DNA of 64,000 nt, from the NCBI GenBank assembly GCA_963702685.1, contig CAVPDQ010000002.1, positions 62,001 to 126,000 of the forward strand. Direction: 5' to 3'. Shown here one piece after another: positions 42,965 to 52,732 of this stretch; within the stretch, counting starts at the first letter, position 1, and every line of letters starts with the position of its first letter. Below the pieces are notes generated by a model. It made no database searches, had not been told where the DNA came from, and saw only the letters and a program-made list of their open reading frames with translations. The translations under genes were made by a program, and so were the position numbers. This DNA is from AP-15 sp963702685. GTDB lineage: Bacteria > Pseudomonadota > Alphaproteobacteria > ATCC43930 > CGMCC-115725.

Positions 42965-43765
42965 ATGCCGCGCATCTCAATCGGCGATTGCTCGCTCTAT
43001 TACGAGCGGCACGGCCTGGATTTTCCGGTCCTGTTCATCTCCGGACTCGGCGGCTTCGCCGCGTTCTGGCAGGATCAGGTCGCGGCCTTCGCCAAGCGGT
43101 TCGAGGTCGTCACCTTCGACCATCGCGGCATCGGCCAGAGCGACGAAAGCCGGATCGGGTATACGGTCGAGCGGATGGCGGCCGATGTCGCCAAGCTGAT
43201 GGATGCGCTGGCAATCAAGCGCGCCCACATCGTCGGGCACTCGACCGGAGGGGCCATCGCCCAGGTGCTGGCAATCGAGCATCCGGGCCGTATCGCCAGC
43301 GTCGTTCTCGCCGCCACCTGGACCAAAGCCGACGCCTATTTCCGTCGGCTCTACGGGCTGCGCAAAGAGATTTTGCAGCGGCTCGGACCCAGCACCTACC
43401 TGCAATCGGCGACGTTGCTGTGGTACCCGAGCTGGTGGATCGCCCGCAACAACGAGAAGCTGCGCCAGATTGAAGCGCAGGGCCTCGCGGGGTTTGCGCC
43501 GGTCGACATCGTCGCCAGCCGGATCGACGCGATGCTCGCGTTCGACCGCACCGCCGATCTGGCACGGATCAAGGCCCCGACCTTGGTCGTCGGGGCCGAG
43601 GACGACATCGTCACCCCGGCCTATTTTTCGGAAGAGCTGGCGCGCCTGATCCCGGCCGCCGAAGTCAAGATCTTCCCGCGCGGCGGCCACCTGCTCAACC
43701 AGGTCCGGGTGCGCGAATTCAACAATGCGGTGCTGCCGTTTCTGGTGTCCCACACGCCCGGCTGA
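42965..43765 (+). CDS. Alpha/beta-fold hydrolase (PcaD/RutD-like)
   Basis: A 266-residue cytosolic hydrolase. LFISGLGGFAAFWQDQV is the oxyanion-hole region, GHSTGG holds the nucleophilic serine near residue 94, the aspartate lies in VVGAEDDIVTP and the histidine in PRGGHLLNQV. The family includes 3-oxoadipate enol-lactonase, aminoacrylate hydrolase and many esterases; no cap-domain feature in this sequence decides between them. It is a single-gene unit with its own putative promoter. The start MPRISIGDCSLYYERHG is typical of the family. Confidence 0.88.
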   Translation: MPRISIGDCSLYYERHGLDFPVLFISGLGGFAAFWQDQVAAFAKRFEVVTFDHRGIGQSDESRIGYTVERMAADVAKLMDALAIKRAHIVGHSTGGAIAQVLAIEHPGRIASVVLAATWTKADAYFRRLYGLRKEILQRLGPSTYLQSATLLWYPSWWIARNNEKLRQIEAQGLAGFAPVDIVASRIDAMLAFDRTADLARIKAPTLVVGAEDDIVTPAYFSEELARLIPAAEVKIFPRGGHLLNQVRVREFNNAVLPFLVSHTPG

Positions 43766-43898
43766 CCCGTCTGTCGTTGCCTCTCCGCAAGGTCAGGGTT
43801 TAAGGCTTCGTTCAGGGTTCGGCGCCTAGCTTGCGGCCCATAGGCATCTCCGCGACACCGCGTTTTGGGAGATGCGGCTATGAGGCGAGGTTTTGTCA

Positions 43899-44699
43899 GT
43901 GTCCGAGCGGCTCCGGCGCCAGGAAGCGCGTGAGCGGGGGTGGCGCAACCGCTCGATCGGGGCGGCGGTCCAGGCGGCGCTGCGCCAGGATCGTCTGCTG
44001 TTCGCCTATCAGCCGGTCGTGCATGCGGCAACCGGCGAGGTCGATTATTTCGAGTGCCTGCTGCGCCTGCGCGACCCCGAGCGCGGCCTCGTCGCCTGCG
44101 GCGAATTCGTCGCCGCGATCGAAGAGGTCGGGCTGATCGGGCTGATCGACCGTTTTGCCCTGGGCCGCGTGGTCGAGGAGCTGGCGGTCGAGCCCGGGAT
44201 AAAGCTGGGGCTCAATGTCTCGGCGCTGACCGCCTGCGACCGGTCCTGGCTGCGCTCGCTGATGGCCTTGCTGCGGCGCAACCCTGGCCTCGCCGGCCGC
44301 CTTGTCATCGAAATCACCGAGACGGCAGCGCTCGACAACCTCGCCGAGACCGCCCGCTTTGTCGACGCGCTGCGCCATGCCGGCTGCCGCGTCGCGCTCG
44401 ACGATTTTGGCGCCGGCCATACCTCCATGCGCCATCTTCAAGTTTTGGCGGTCGACACCATCAAGATCGACGGCGGCTTTGTCCGCAACCTGCCGGCGCG
44501 GCGGGAAAGCCGCGTGTTTCTGCGCCATCTCCTCGGGCTCACCCGCGATTTCGGCTTCAGCACGGTTGCCGAATGCGTCGAGACCGCTGAGGAAGCGGAA
44601 GTTCTGTGCGCCGAGGGCATCGGCTTTATGCAGGGTTTTCACTTCGGACGCCCCGAAATCGAGCGGGTCTGGCCCGGCGATCCGGACGGTTGCGCGTAG
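43899..44699 (+). CDS. Stand-alone EAL-domain protein (probable c-di-GMP phosphodiesterase)
   Basis: A 266-residue protein consisting of one EAL domain. The signature motif reads ECLLRL instead of EALLR, but the other catalytic and metal-binding residues appear present: EITET, DDFGAG, IKIDG, AECVE and GFMQGFHFGRP. So phosphodiesterase activity is plausible. It has no GGDEF, sensory or membrane domain. GTG at 43899 is preferred because GAGG lies eight bases upstream; TTG at 43893 is too close to it. It would lower cytoplasmic c-di-GMP, a signal that commonly governs polysaccharide production and motility. Confidence 0.85.
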   Translation: MSERLRRQEARERGWRNRSIGAAVQAALRQDRLLFAYQPVVHAATGEVDYFECLLRLRDPERGLVACGEFVAAIEEVGLIGLIDRFALGRVVEELAVEPGIKLGLNVSALTACDRSWLRSLMALLRRNPGLAGRLVIEITETAALDNLAETARFVDALRHAGCRVALDDFGAGHTSMRHLQVLAVDTIKIDGGFVRNLPARRESRVFLRHLLGLTRDFGFSTVAECVETAEEAEVLCAEGIGFMQGFHFGRPEIERVWPGDPDGCA

Positions 44700-44762
44700 A
44701 CCGCGATCGCGCCGACAATCCCCCACGGGCCGCGACTTGCGGCGATCGGGGAAAGATCGGCA

Positions 44763-45584
44763 ATGCAAATCGGGGTTCATCTGCCGCATGCAGGCGGCCA
44801 GGCCACACCTGAAAAGATCCGGAACGCGGCACAGCGGGCGGAGGATCTGGGGCTCAGCGATGTCTGGGTCAGCGAGCACATCATCGTGCCGCGCGCCAGC
44901 TTTCCGCGCTCGCCCTTATTCTACGATCCGGTGTTGAGCCTGACCTGGGCCGCCGCCGCGACAAAGCGCGTGCGGTTGGGCACAAGCGTCCTGGTGCTGC
45001 CGATGCGCCATCCGTTGCCGCTCGCCAAGGAATTGGCGACGTTGCAGGAGTTTTCGGAAGGGCGGCTGATCCTCGGCGTCGGGGTCGGCTGGCTCGAAGC
45101 CGAGTTCGCCGCCTTGGGCGTGCCGTTCCGCGAGCGCGGCCGGCGCCTCGACGAGGGCATCGCGTTGATGCGCGCGGTGTGGACGCAAGACCCGGTTACG
45201 TTCCACGGCAAGCACATCCCGGCCGAGCTCGCCGAAATGACAATGCTGCCGCAGCCGTGCCGGCCGATCCCGATTTGGTTCGGGGCGCGCTCCGAGGCGG
45301 CGCTCAAGCGCACCGTGCGCACCGGCGATGGCTGGCATGGCAGCCAGCAGACGCCCGAAGCCGCGGCGTCGGTCGTCGCCCGCCTGCGCCGCGACCGTCC
45401 GGAGCCGGAATTTACGATCTCGATGCGCGTCCATTGGGACGGCAAGGACGAGGGCGAATTGCGCGCCCGCCTCGCCGCCTATGCCGGGATCGGCGTTCAG
45501 CACGCAATGGTAGCACCCAACAACCGCGAAACCGACGATTGGAACGCCGTCATCGCCGGCACCGGCCGCGCCGCCGCCGCCTAG
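44763..45584 (+). CDS. Luciferase-like (LLM class) flavin- or F420-dependent oxidoreductase
   Basis: A 273-residue TIM-barrel oxidoreductase. MQIGVHLPHAGGQATPEKI, DLGLSDVWVSEHIIVPRASF, LGTSVLVLPMRHPLPLAKEL and LILGVGVGWLEAEFAALGV are the family's substrate- and cofactor-binding segments. Members oxidise diverse substrates with FMN or F420; the specific one is unknown. It has no signal peptide. The gene follows the EAL gene by 63 bases and is followed by a palindromic element that may end transcription. Confidence 0.88.
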   Translation: MQIGVHLPHAGGQATPEKIRNAAQRAEDLGLSDVWVSEHIIVPRASFPRSPLFYDPVLSLTWAAAATKRVRLGTSVLVLPMRHPLPLAKELATLQEFSEGRLILGVGVGWLEAEFAALGVPFRERGRRLDEGIALMRAVWTQDPVTFHGKHIPAELAEMTMLPQPCRPIPIWFGARSEAALKRTVRTGDGWHGSQQTPEAAASVVARLRRDRPEPEFTISMRVHWDGKDEGELRARLAAYAGIGVQHAMVAPNNRETDDWNAVIAGTGRAAAA

Positions 45585-45617
45585 CGCAAGATCCGATCAG
45601 GTTGCATCAGCCCGTCA

Positions 45618-45777
45618 GCCCCCCTCACCCTTCCCTCTCCCCCCAATTGGGGCCAATGGGGGAGAGGGTTGCGAAGGGTTGGCGAGGCCCACGGGTCCGG
45701 CCGGAGGCCGGCCCGAGGATAAACTCCGCCGAGCCTTACCCGATCCTCGGGTCGAGCCCGAGAGGGTGAGGGGGGCT
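45618..45777. repeat. CCCTCTCC-type palindromic element, copy 2
   Basis: Outer ends AGCCCCCCTCACCC and GGGTGAGGGGGGCT are inverted repeats. Inside, CCCTCTCCCCC and GGGGGAGAGGG form a strong hairpin (45633-45668) and CCCGAGGAT pairs with ATCCTCGGG. The element lies between convergent genes and is related to 39288-39426. It may serve as a bidirectional terminator. Confidence 0.8.
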
Positions 45778-45796
45778 CTACCTAATGGATCATGCT

Positions 45797-47428
45797 TTAG
45801 GCTGCCCTGGTGGCGATCGCGGGGGCGGGCTCGCGGGCGGCGCGGCGGATCAGGTCGGCGCCGCGCTCGGCGATCATGATCGTCGGCGCGTTGGTGTTGG
45901 TCGAGGTCACCGCCGGCATCACCGAGGCGTCGATGACCCGCAGCCCTTCGAGCCCATGCACGCGCAGCTCGTCATCCACCACCGCCAGCTGGTCGCTGCC
46001 CATCTTGCAGGTGCAGGACGCGTGGTAGACCGTCGAGCCCTTTTGCCGCGCATAATCCAATAGCTCGTCATCGCTCTGGACACCGGCGCCGGGAATGATC
46101 TCGGCTCCGCAATATTTGGCCAATGCCGGTGCGGCGAAGAGCCGCCGGGCAAAGCGCAGGCCGGCGACGATGGCGCGGCGGTCGGTCTGCTCGCTCAAAT
46201 AGCGCGGGTTGATCGCCGGCGCCTCCCTGGGGTCGGCGGATTTCGCTTCGACATAGCCGCGCGACAACGGCCGCATCTGCCAGGCGCCGGCGGTGATGCC
46301 CGGAAAATCGTCGAGCTCTCCGATCTGGCCGTCCTTGAAGCTGCCGGGTGCTATGCTGCATTGCATGTCCGGGGTTGCCAATTCCTCGAGCACCTTGACC
46401 GAGGCCGCCGCCAACGAGGCGCTGTAGGTCAGCATGCCCTTGCCGGTGACGAGATAGCGCATCACCTCGACGGCGAGCGGGAAACCGCGCGAGCGCTCGT
46501 TGACGGTCGCGATGCCGCTGACCGGATAGCTGAGCCGCGCGATGAAATGGTCCTGCATGTTGCGCCCGACCCCGGCGAGCGCGTGATGCACCGGGATGCC
46601 GATCCGGCCCAAATGCTCCGGCGCGCCGACGCCCGAAAGCTGGAGAATATGCGGCGAGCCGACGGCACCCGCGGCGAGGACTACCTCGCGCGCCGCATCC
46701 GCCCGCTCGATCCGGCCGCCCTGCTCGTATTCGATGCCGACCGCACGGGTGCCGTCGAACCGGATGCGGCGCACCAGCGCCTTGGTGACGAGCTGGAGGT
46801 TCGGCCGCTTCAGCGCCGGGCGCAGATAGGTGCGCGCGGTCGAGGCGCGCCGTCGCCCGCCGCGGGTCTGCTGGCACCAGCCGATGCTGTCGCCCGCACC
46901 CGGCGGCAGATTGTTGACGTCTTCACGGTATTCGAGACCGATCTCCCGGCCCGCCTCGATCACCGCGGCGCAGAGCGGCGGGCGGTCCATCGCCGAGGTG
47001 AACAGAGGCCCGCCCGTGCCGTGGGCTTCGCTCGCGCTGCCCGACCAGTTCTCGGCCTTGTTGAAATAGGGGAAGACGTCGTCCCAGCTCCAGCCGCGGT
47101 TGCCGAGCTGCGCCCAATGGTCGAAATCCTCGGGCTGGCCACGGACATAAATGAGGCCGTTGATCGAGCTGGAGCCGCCCAACACGCGACCGCGCGGGTA
47201 GAGGATGGCACGCCCCGCGGTGCCCGGATCGGGCTCGGCGTGGTAGCCCCAGGTCAGGGTCGGATGGTCGAGCATCTTCATAAAGCCGGCCGGCACGTGG
47301 ATGTAGGGGTTCCAGTCGCGCCCGCCGGCCTCGATCAACAGCACCTTGACCGAGGGGTTCTCGGTCAGCCGGTTGGCGAGCACGCATCCGGCCGAGCCGG
47401 CGCCGACGATGACGTAATCAGCATTCAT
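45797..47428 (-). CDS. GMC-family FAD-dependent oxidoreductase (choline dehydrogenase-like)
   Basis: A 543-residue flavoprotein. The FAD-binding GAGSAGCVLANRL lies at residues 8-20, followed by the first GMC signature GGSSSINGLIYVRGQPEDFD and the second, AAGAVGSPHILQLSGVG. The C-terminal catalytic region includes YHASCTCKMG, with the histidine, and TNTNAPTIMIAERGADLI. It would oxidise an alcohol such as choline, polyethylene glycol or another aliphatic alcohol. No signal peptide is seen. The gene is encoded just downstream of the LivJ-like receptor and may be co-transcribed with it. Confidence 0.92.
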   Translation of the reverse strand: MNADYVIVGAGSAGCVLANRLTENPSVKVLLIEAGGRDWNPYIHVPAGFMKMLDHPTLTWGYHAEPDPGTAGRAILYPRGRVLGGSSSINGLIYVRGQPEDFDHWAQLGNRGWSWDDVFPYFNKAENWSGSASEAHGTGGPLFTSAMDRPPLCAAVIEAGREIGLEYREDVNNLPPGAGDSIGWCQQTRGGRRRASTARTYLRPALKRPNLQLVTKALVRRIRFDGTRAVGIEYEQGGRIERADAAREVVLAAGAVGSPHILQLSGVGAPEHLGRIGIPVHHALAGVGRNMQDHFIARLSYPVSGIATVNERSRGFPLAVEVMRYLVTGKGMLTYSASLAAASVKVLEELATPDMQCSIAPGSFKDGQIGELDDFPGITAGAWQMRPLSRGYVEAKSADPREAPAINPRYLSEQTDRRAIVAGLRFARRLFAAPALAKYCGAEIIPGAGVQSDDELLDYARQKGSTVYHASCTCKMGSDQLAVVDDELRVHGLEGLRVIDASVMPAVTSTNTNAPTIMIAERGADLIRRAAREPAPAIATRAA

Positions 47429-47450
47429 TTTCCCCTCCGCCGCACCGGCG

Positions 47451-48704
47451 CTATTTCTGCGCCTCGCCGTAGGGATAGATCATTTCACCGGTCGCATATT
47501 TCTTCGGCCACAAGATCGTCTGCCGGCTGTCGTCCTTGAACTGGTCGAGGCCGTTGCCGCTGACACCGTGAAACTGGAGCTCCAGGACCCGCGGCTCGGC
47601 CCACTCGCCGTTGGGCCCGTATTTGATGTCGCCGACGATCGTCTTGAATGTATGGCTGCGCATATAGGCGGCGAGCTTGTCCTGGTCGAGGCCCTTGGTC
47701 GCAGTGACCGCCTCGGCAAGCACCTGAAGATTGGCATAGGCGAAGGGCGGCAGGTAATAGCCGAGCGGGTCCACCCCGGCGGCGGGTGCCTTCGCCTGGT
47801 ATTTTTTCAGAAACTCATCGACGCCGGGAAAGACCAGGGTCTTTGCCGGCTCCCAGAAATCGTAATCGACGATCCCGTTCAGGAGCGGCCCGAGCTGCGT
47901 CTTGATCGAAGCGTACTGCAAGCCGACGAGCCCGCCGCCGAAGATCTTGGTCTTGAGCCCGACCTCGTGGGCGGCGCGCACCATGCCGACCGCGTCGGGC
48001 GGATAGGAAGCGCTGAACACGATGTCGGGGTTGGTTGCCTGGATTGCCTGGACGATCGGGCTGAAATCGGTCGTGGTCGGCGGATAGGTCTTGTCGTAGA
48101 CGATCTGGAACCCGGCCTTTTTGGCGTTGATGCGGGCGCCGTCGGCGGCGTTGCGCGAGAATTCCGCGTCGGCGGCGATGATCGCCAACGTCTTGGGCTT
48201 CGGGGTCTGCAGCGCCGCCACCGCAAAGAACGGCGCGGAAAAGCTCTGCCCCGGGTTGAGCCCGCCGGTCGGCGCCATCATAAAGAATTTCGGGTATTTG
48301 AACTGGCGGTTGACGTCGAGGCCGAACAGCCCAAAGAACGTCATGTTGTGGGCGATGACGACCGGCATCGCCGGCGCCTCGAGGTTGGTGCCGTAATCGC
48401 CAACCACCAGATCGACATGGTCGACATCGATGAGCTTGGTAAAGATGCCGGGCACCGTCGCCGGGTTCGACTGGTCGTCGTAATAGACGAGCTTGACCGG
48501 CCGGCCGAGGAGACCACCCTTGGCGTTTGTTTCCTCCTCCCAGATCTGCATCGCCAAGAGCGCCGCCTTGCCGCTCGCCGCGAGCCCTCCGGTCAACCCC
48601 ATGCCAAAGCCGATCTTGATCGGCTCGGCAGCGCGCGCCGGCAGCACCGCCGCCGCCATCAGCGCCAGCCCGGCGACGAGGCTCGTCTGCAAAAAACCGA
48701 ACAT
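47451..48704 (-). CDS. Branched-chain-amino-acid-type ABC transporter substrate-binding protein
   Basis: A 417-residue periplasmic binding protein. The signal peptide MFGFLQTSLVAGLALMAAAV ends near PARAAEPIKIGFGMGLTGGL, where the mature type-I periplasmic-binding fold begins. WEEETNAKGGLLGRPVKLVY and DDQSNPATVPGIFTKLI are characteristic of LivJ-like receptors. The ligand could be an amino acid, amide or aromatic acid. No permease or ATPase genes are adjacent. It shares an operon with the GMC oxidoreductase, whose substrate it may bind; that is inference. Confidence 0.9.
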   Translation of the reverse strand: MFGFLQTSLVAGLALMAAAVLPARAAEPIKIGFGMGLTGGLAASGKAALLAMQIWEEETNAKGGLLGRPVKLVYYDDQSNPATVPGIFTKLIDVDHVDLVVGDYGTNLEAPAMPVVIAHNMTFFGLFGLDVNRQFKYPKFFMMAPTGGLNPGQSFSAPFFAVAALQTPKPKTLAIIAADAEFSRNAADGARINAKKAGFQIVYDKTYPPTTTDFSPIVQAIQATNPDIVFSASYPPDAVGMVRAAHEVGLKTKIFGGGLVGLQYASIKTQLGPLLNGIVDYDFWEPAKTLVFPGVDEFLKKYQAKAPAAGVDPLGYYLPPFAYANLQVLAEAVTATKGLDQDKLAAYMRSHTFKTIVGDIKYGPNGEWAEPRVLELQFHGVSGNGLDQFKDDSRQTILWPKKYATGEMIYPYGEAQK

Positions 48705-48995
48705 TTTCTCCTCCCTAATTCGTATTCCTCGATCCTAGCCCAAGCGGCCGCCGTCGCGGACAAAAAACGAGCCGCGGCGCCATCTCCCGACAGTCGAGAA
48801 GGTCAGCGGCGCCAAGCCCGCCTATCAGGATCAGAGAGAGATCAGAGGCCGAAAAGCGCTCTTGCCGGCGAGCAATCCCAACGAATTCCGTTCGAAATCC
48901 GAGCCAACAAACCCTTGGTCATAACTTTGCCGCAGGTGCCCGCCCGTCCAGCAGACTAGCCTCCTCCTGATCTTTCGGTTGGGGGGACCACAGAA
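48705..48995. other. Intergenic region between divergent genes
   Basis: 291 bases separating the LivJ-like gene (minus) and the di-heme protein gene (plus). A GGTTGGGGGG sequence lies shortly before the ATG at 48996. I see no palindromic operator or small gene; frames crossing it lack start signals. Confidence 0.5.
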
Positions 48996-50415
48996 ATGCT
49001 GTATCGTCTTGCGCTCCGGCGCTATGTCGGGGCAACGGCTGTTGTCGTGGCTGCGGCCGGCTTTTTTGCCGCGACCGCGCTGGCGGGAGGGCCGCCCCGC
49101 AGCGGCCCGACCACGACCTCGAAGCATGGTGGGCCGAGCGATCCTGGGGTTCGCGGCGGCCCGGCCGGCGCCGGCGCGGCGCTCCCCGGTCTCGGACCCG
49201 CCGAGCAGAATTTGTTCGCCGCGGCGCGCGACCGATTTGCCGAGGTAGATTCGGTTTCCGGCACGATCAGCGATGCGCCGCCCGGCGTCATCAACGGGCT
49301 CGGTCTCGGCCCGCGCTTCAACCTCAACAGCCTGCTCCGGATGTCACGCCCAGCCGGCGATCGGCGGGACCAGCCCGTCGGTCAACCCGGAAGTGGCGAT
49401 GGCGACATTGGATGGCGCGCGCAATGCGGTGCCGTTTTTTGTCGCAGCAAACGGGCCGGTGCGCGAGGCGCGATTTATCGCCAATTCCGACGGCACCGCG
49501 GACGGCGGCGTCCACAATCTCTATGTGATCAGTGGCCGCGGCGACGCGGCGGGCTGCACCTTGGCCCAGCCGGATTTCGCCGGAGCACAGCGCCGGAACA
49601 ACATCATCTTTCGCATCCCGACGCCGGTGTTCGGCGCGGGGCTGGTCGAAAACACGCCCGACGGCAATCTCGCCAATGACGCTGCGGCATTGGCCGGACT
49701 GCGCCAGGCCAATGGCGTCGCCGGCAATTTCAATCACAACGGCAATGACGGGACGATCAGCCGCTTTGGTTGGAAGGCGCAGAACAAATCGCTGATGATG
49801 TTTGCCGGCGAGGCCTACAATGTCGAGCAGGGCGTCACCAGCGAGCTGTTCCCGAACGAGCGCGAAAATGCGCCCGGCTGCCAATACAACCAGATGCCGG
49901 AAGACGCGACCAATCTCGCCGACAATGGGCTCAGCAACAGCCCGGCTTCCGACTATGCCTCCGACATTGTGAACTTCGCCGCCTTTATGCGCCTCTCGGC
50001 GCCGCCGGCCCCGGCGCCGGCCACGGCCTCGTCGGTGCGTGGGCAGCAGGCCTTTGTCAATGTCGGCTGCAATCTCTGCCACATCGCCCAGCACACCACC
50101 GCGCAGTCGATCTATACCGGGCAAAGCAACCGGACCTATGCGCCGTTCAGCGATTTCCAATTGCACGATATGGGCGTGCGTCTCGCCGACCAGATCAGCC
50201 AGGGCCAGGCCGATGGGGACCAGTTCCGCACCGCGCCGCTCTGGGGTGTCGGACAGCGGATTTTCTTTCTTCACGACGGCCGCACCCGCGACCTCTTGCA
50301 GGCGATCGAGGACCATGCCGGCGATGGCTCGGAGGCAAACGCGGTGATCGGCAACTTCAGTGCGCTGCCTTATTCGGCGCAGCAGGACATCCTGAATTTC
50401 CTGCGTTCGCTATAG
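48996..50415 (+). CDS. Di-heme cytochrome c / thiol-oxidoreductase-like protein, one frameshift
   Basis: The N-terminus (RRYVGATAVVVAAAGFFAAT) is a signal peptide, so the protein is exported. After removing one C near 49334 the frame continues NSCSGCHAQPAIGG, giving two c-type heme sites, CSGCH near residue 112 and CNLCH near residue 350, in a 472-residue product. FGWKAQNKSLMMFAGEAYNVEQG and ADGDQFRTAPLWGVGQRIFFLHDGR match DHOR/thiol oxidoreductase family members. Role: periplasmic electron-transfer or peroxidase-like oxidoreductase. The TonB-like gene on the other strand converges with it. Confidence 0.82.
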
Positions 50416-50421
50416 GCCCGG

Positions 50422-51270
50422 TCAGCGTGCGGCGGGCGCAAACCGGAAGGTGAGGCCCGTCTCGATTTCTACTGGACGGCGGTTCAACAGATAGGGCTCG
50501 ACCCGCCATTGGCGCAGCGCATCGGTAATATTGCTGCGCTGCGCCGAAGTGGCCCGAATGACGTGGACCCGGGCCACTCGTCCGTCGGCGGCTGACCAGG
50601 ATGCGCACCGGAATGCTGACGGAATAGGGTGCCGCCGGAACCGGCTCGACCCGGCGCAGAACCGTTTGTGCGGTGACATAGCCCTTGACGCAGACCGGAG
50701 CGGGCCGGCCGCGCGAAAATTGGAGATGGTCGAGGCTTGCCGCCAGGCCTCGCAGCCGACCAGGGTCGGCGGCGGCAAAGGTGAAGATCACCACATGGCA
50801 GCGCAGGTCGGTTGCCAGCACGATCCGCGAGAGCGGGCTGCCGGGGAGCATCGAGCCGAGCAAAGCTGTGACCGGCGATCACCACGCTCGACAGCGCGGG
50901 CTGGGCCGCTGTCCGCCGTGGCGGCATTTTTGGCGAGGCCTTCGGTCATGGCACGCGCATCGGCGATCGGCGGGGCGGCAAAGAAAATGTCCTGCGCCGC
51001 AATCAATGCCGTTGCCTGCGCGCCCTCAGGGGGCGCCGGCGTCGCCAGCACATAATAGCCGGCATAGGAGGGCGCCGGCGGTTTCGGCCCCGCCGACCAA
51101 CCCTCGGGCAACGGGTAGCGCAGGCCGAAATAGGCGTTCACATAGACGCCGCCGACCACCGCACCCTGCGCCGGATCGAAGCTGCCCGCATCCTCGGCAG
51201 CCGCCATTCGCGCCGCCGCAGCCACGACGAGGCACGACAACAGCGCAACCACCCTGAGCCGGAGTCGCAC
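50422..51270 (-). CDS. Secreted protein with TonB C-terminal-like domain, three frameshifts
   Basis: The start MRLRLRVVALLSCLVVAAAA is a signal peptide. AYFGLRYPLPEGWSAGPKPP follows. Frames shift near 50929, 50880 and 50595, each repaired by removing one base, giving 281 residues. The last ~90 residues (PYSVSIPVRILVSADGRVARV, ALRQWRVEPYLLNRRPVEIE, TGLTFRF) match a TonB C-terminal fold. Without a membrane anchor or proline-rich stretch it is unlikely to be an energy transducer; secreted proteins with this fold are common and of unknown role. The gene converges with the di-heme protein gene. Confidence 0.68.
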
Positions 51271-51369
51271 GCACCCCCTCCGTGCAATCGCGATTGCGCA
51301 GAATAGCCGATCGAAAGGGGTGCGTCGCGAGCCCCGGCGCGGCCGGCCGGGGCCCGGCCTCGGGCGCTC

Positions 51370-52645
51370 TCAGGCCACGACCAGATCCGGCACCATCTCG
51401 GTGCCCTTTGTCTCGGGGCCGAGCGCCACCGCGAAGATGAAGTTGACCAGCCCGAACATGGTCCCGATCAGCATCGGGATGGCGAACCCCAAATTCCAGC
51501 CGATCGCGAAAAAGGTCAGGATCGGCGGCACCATGGCGCCAGGGATCGCGCCGACATGATAGCAAAAGCCGGTCGCGGTGGCGCGAATCTCGGTCGGGAA
51601 CCGCTCGGTCAGATAGCTCGGCACCTGGCCGTACATGCCGCCGCCGGCGAACAGCCCTTGCAGCATAAAGGCGATCACCACCCAGGTGAAATTGGGGGAG
51701 AACAGATAGATCGGCACCAGCGGGATCGCGCACAGCGCCGGGATGATCATCGCCGGGCGCCGGCCGATCCGGTCCGACACCCAGCCCCAGCCACAGCTGG
51801 CGAGAAACACGAACAGGTTGGCGAAGATCAGCGGGGTGGCGATCAGCGCCGGGCTCAAATGCGTGTCGTGCTGCAAATGGGTCGCGAACAGCGCATTGAT
51901 CGAATAATAGGTGATGAACCCGGCCGCCTGAAACCAGCACACGCTCAAGGTGTTGCCGATCATGCCGCGCTTGAAAATCTTCAGGAGCGGCACCCGCACC
52001 TCGCGCTGCTAGGGTGCGCTGCAACCGGCGGTTTTCGAGCCACACCGCCGGCTCTTTGACGTAATAGCGGATGTAGACGAGGGCCAGCGCCGGTGCGATG
52101 CCGATCCACAGCATGCCGCGCCAGCCGATGTATTTGAAAAAGAGGCCATAGATCAGGCTCGACAGCAGAAAGCCGAGACCCCACGAGCCCTGCAAGACGC
52201 CGCTCATAAAGCCGCGCGAGCGGATCGGCCAGGTCTCCATCGCGAGGGACGCGCCGGCCGGCCATTCGGCACCCATAAAGAGGCCGAGCAGCGCGCGGAA
52301 GAACAGCAGAAACAAGAAGGTCGGCGAAAACCCGGCGATGAAATTGCACAGCGAATAGCCGAGGATCGAGATCATCAGCGGAAATTTGCGCCCGACCCGA
52401 TCGGCGACCCAGCCCGAGGCGGTGGCACCGACCAGCCGCATCCACAGGGTCAGAGTGAAGACGATCGCCACTGCCGTCAGCGGTACTTTGAACTCGTTGG
52501 CGATCGGCACCATGATCAACAGGAAGATCGTGAAATCGAAGGCGTCGAGGGTCCAGCCCATCCACGCCGCGCCGAACGCGTACCACTGGTCCTTGGTCGG
52601 CTCCTTCCACCACTGGTCCGTTGTTATTTTTTCAACCGCTGCCAT
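51370..52645 (-). CDS. MFS transporter, sialate/metabolite:H+ symporter type, one frameshift
   Basis: A 12-helix major-facilitator protein of 424 residues after removal of one base near 52008 (plus strand GCTAGGG to GCTGGG), which restores QRTQREVRVPLLKIFKRGM. MGWTLDAFDFTIFLLIMVPI, ASGWVADRVGRKFPLMISIL and MGAEWPAGASLAMETWP are motifs of the NanT/SHS-like group, which imports small acids or sugars with protons. Its neighbour at 52733 is a close paralogue, so the pair arose by tandem duplication. A substrate cannot be assigned. Confidence 0.85.
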
Positions 52646-52732
52646 GGCGTAGTTCCCCTTTGCAGGCGGCCCCGATTTCGGGGCGTTGCGGATTCTTGTG
52701 TAGCGATTGCGATCTCTTCTGCGGCGCCGGGT

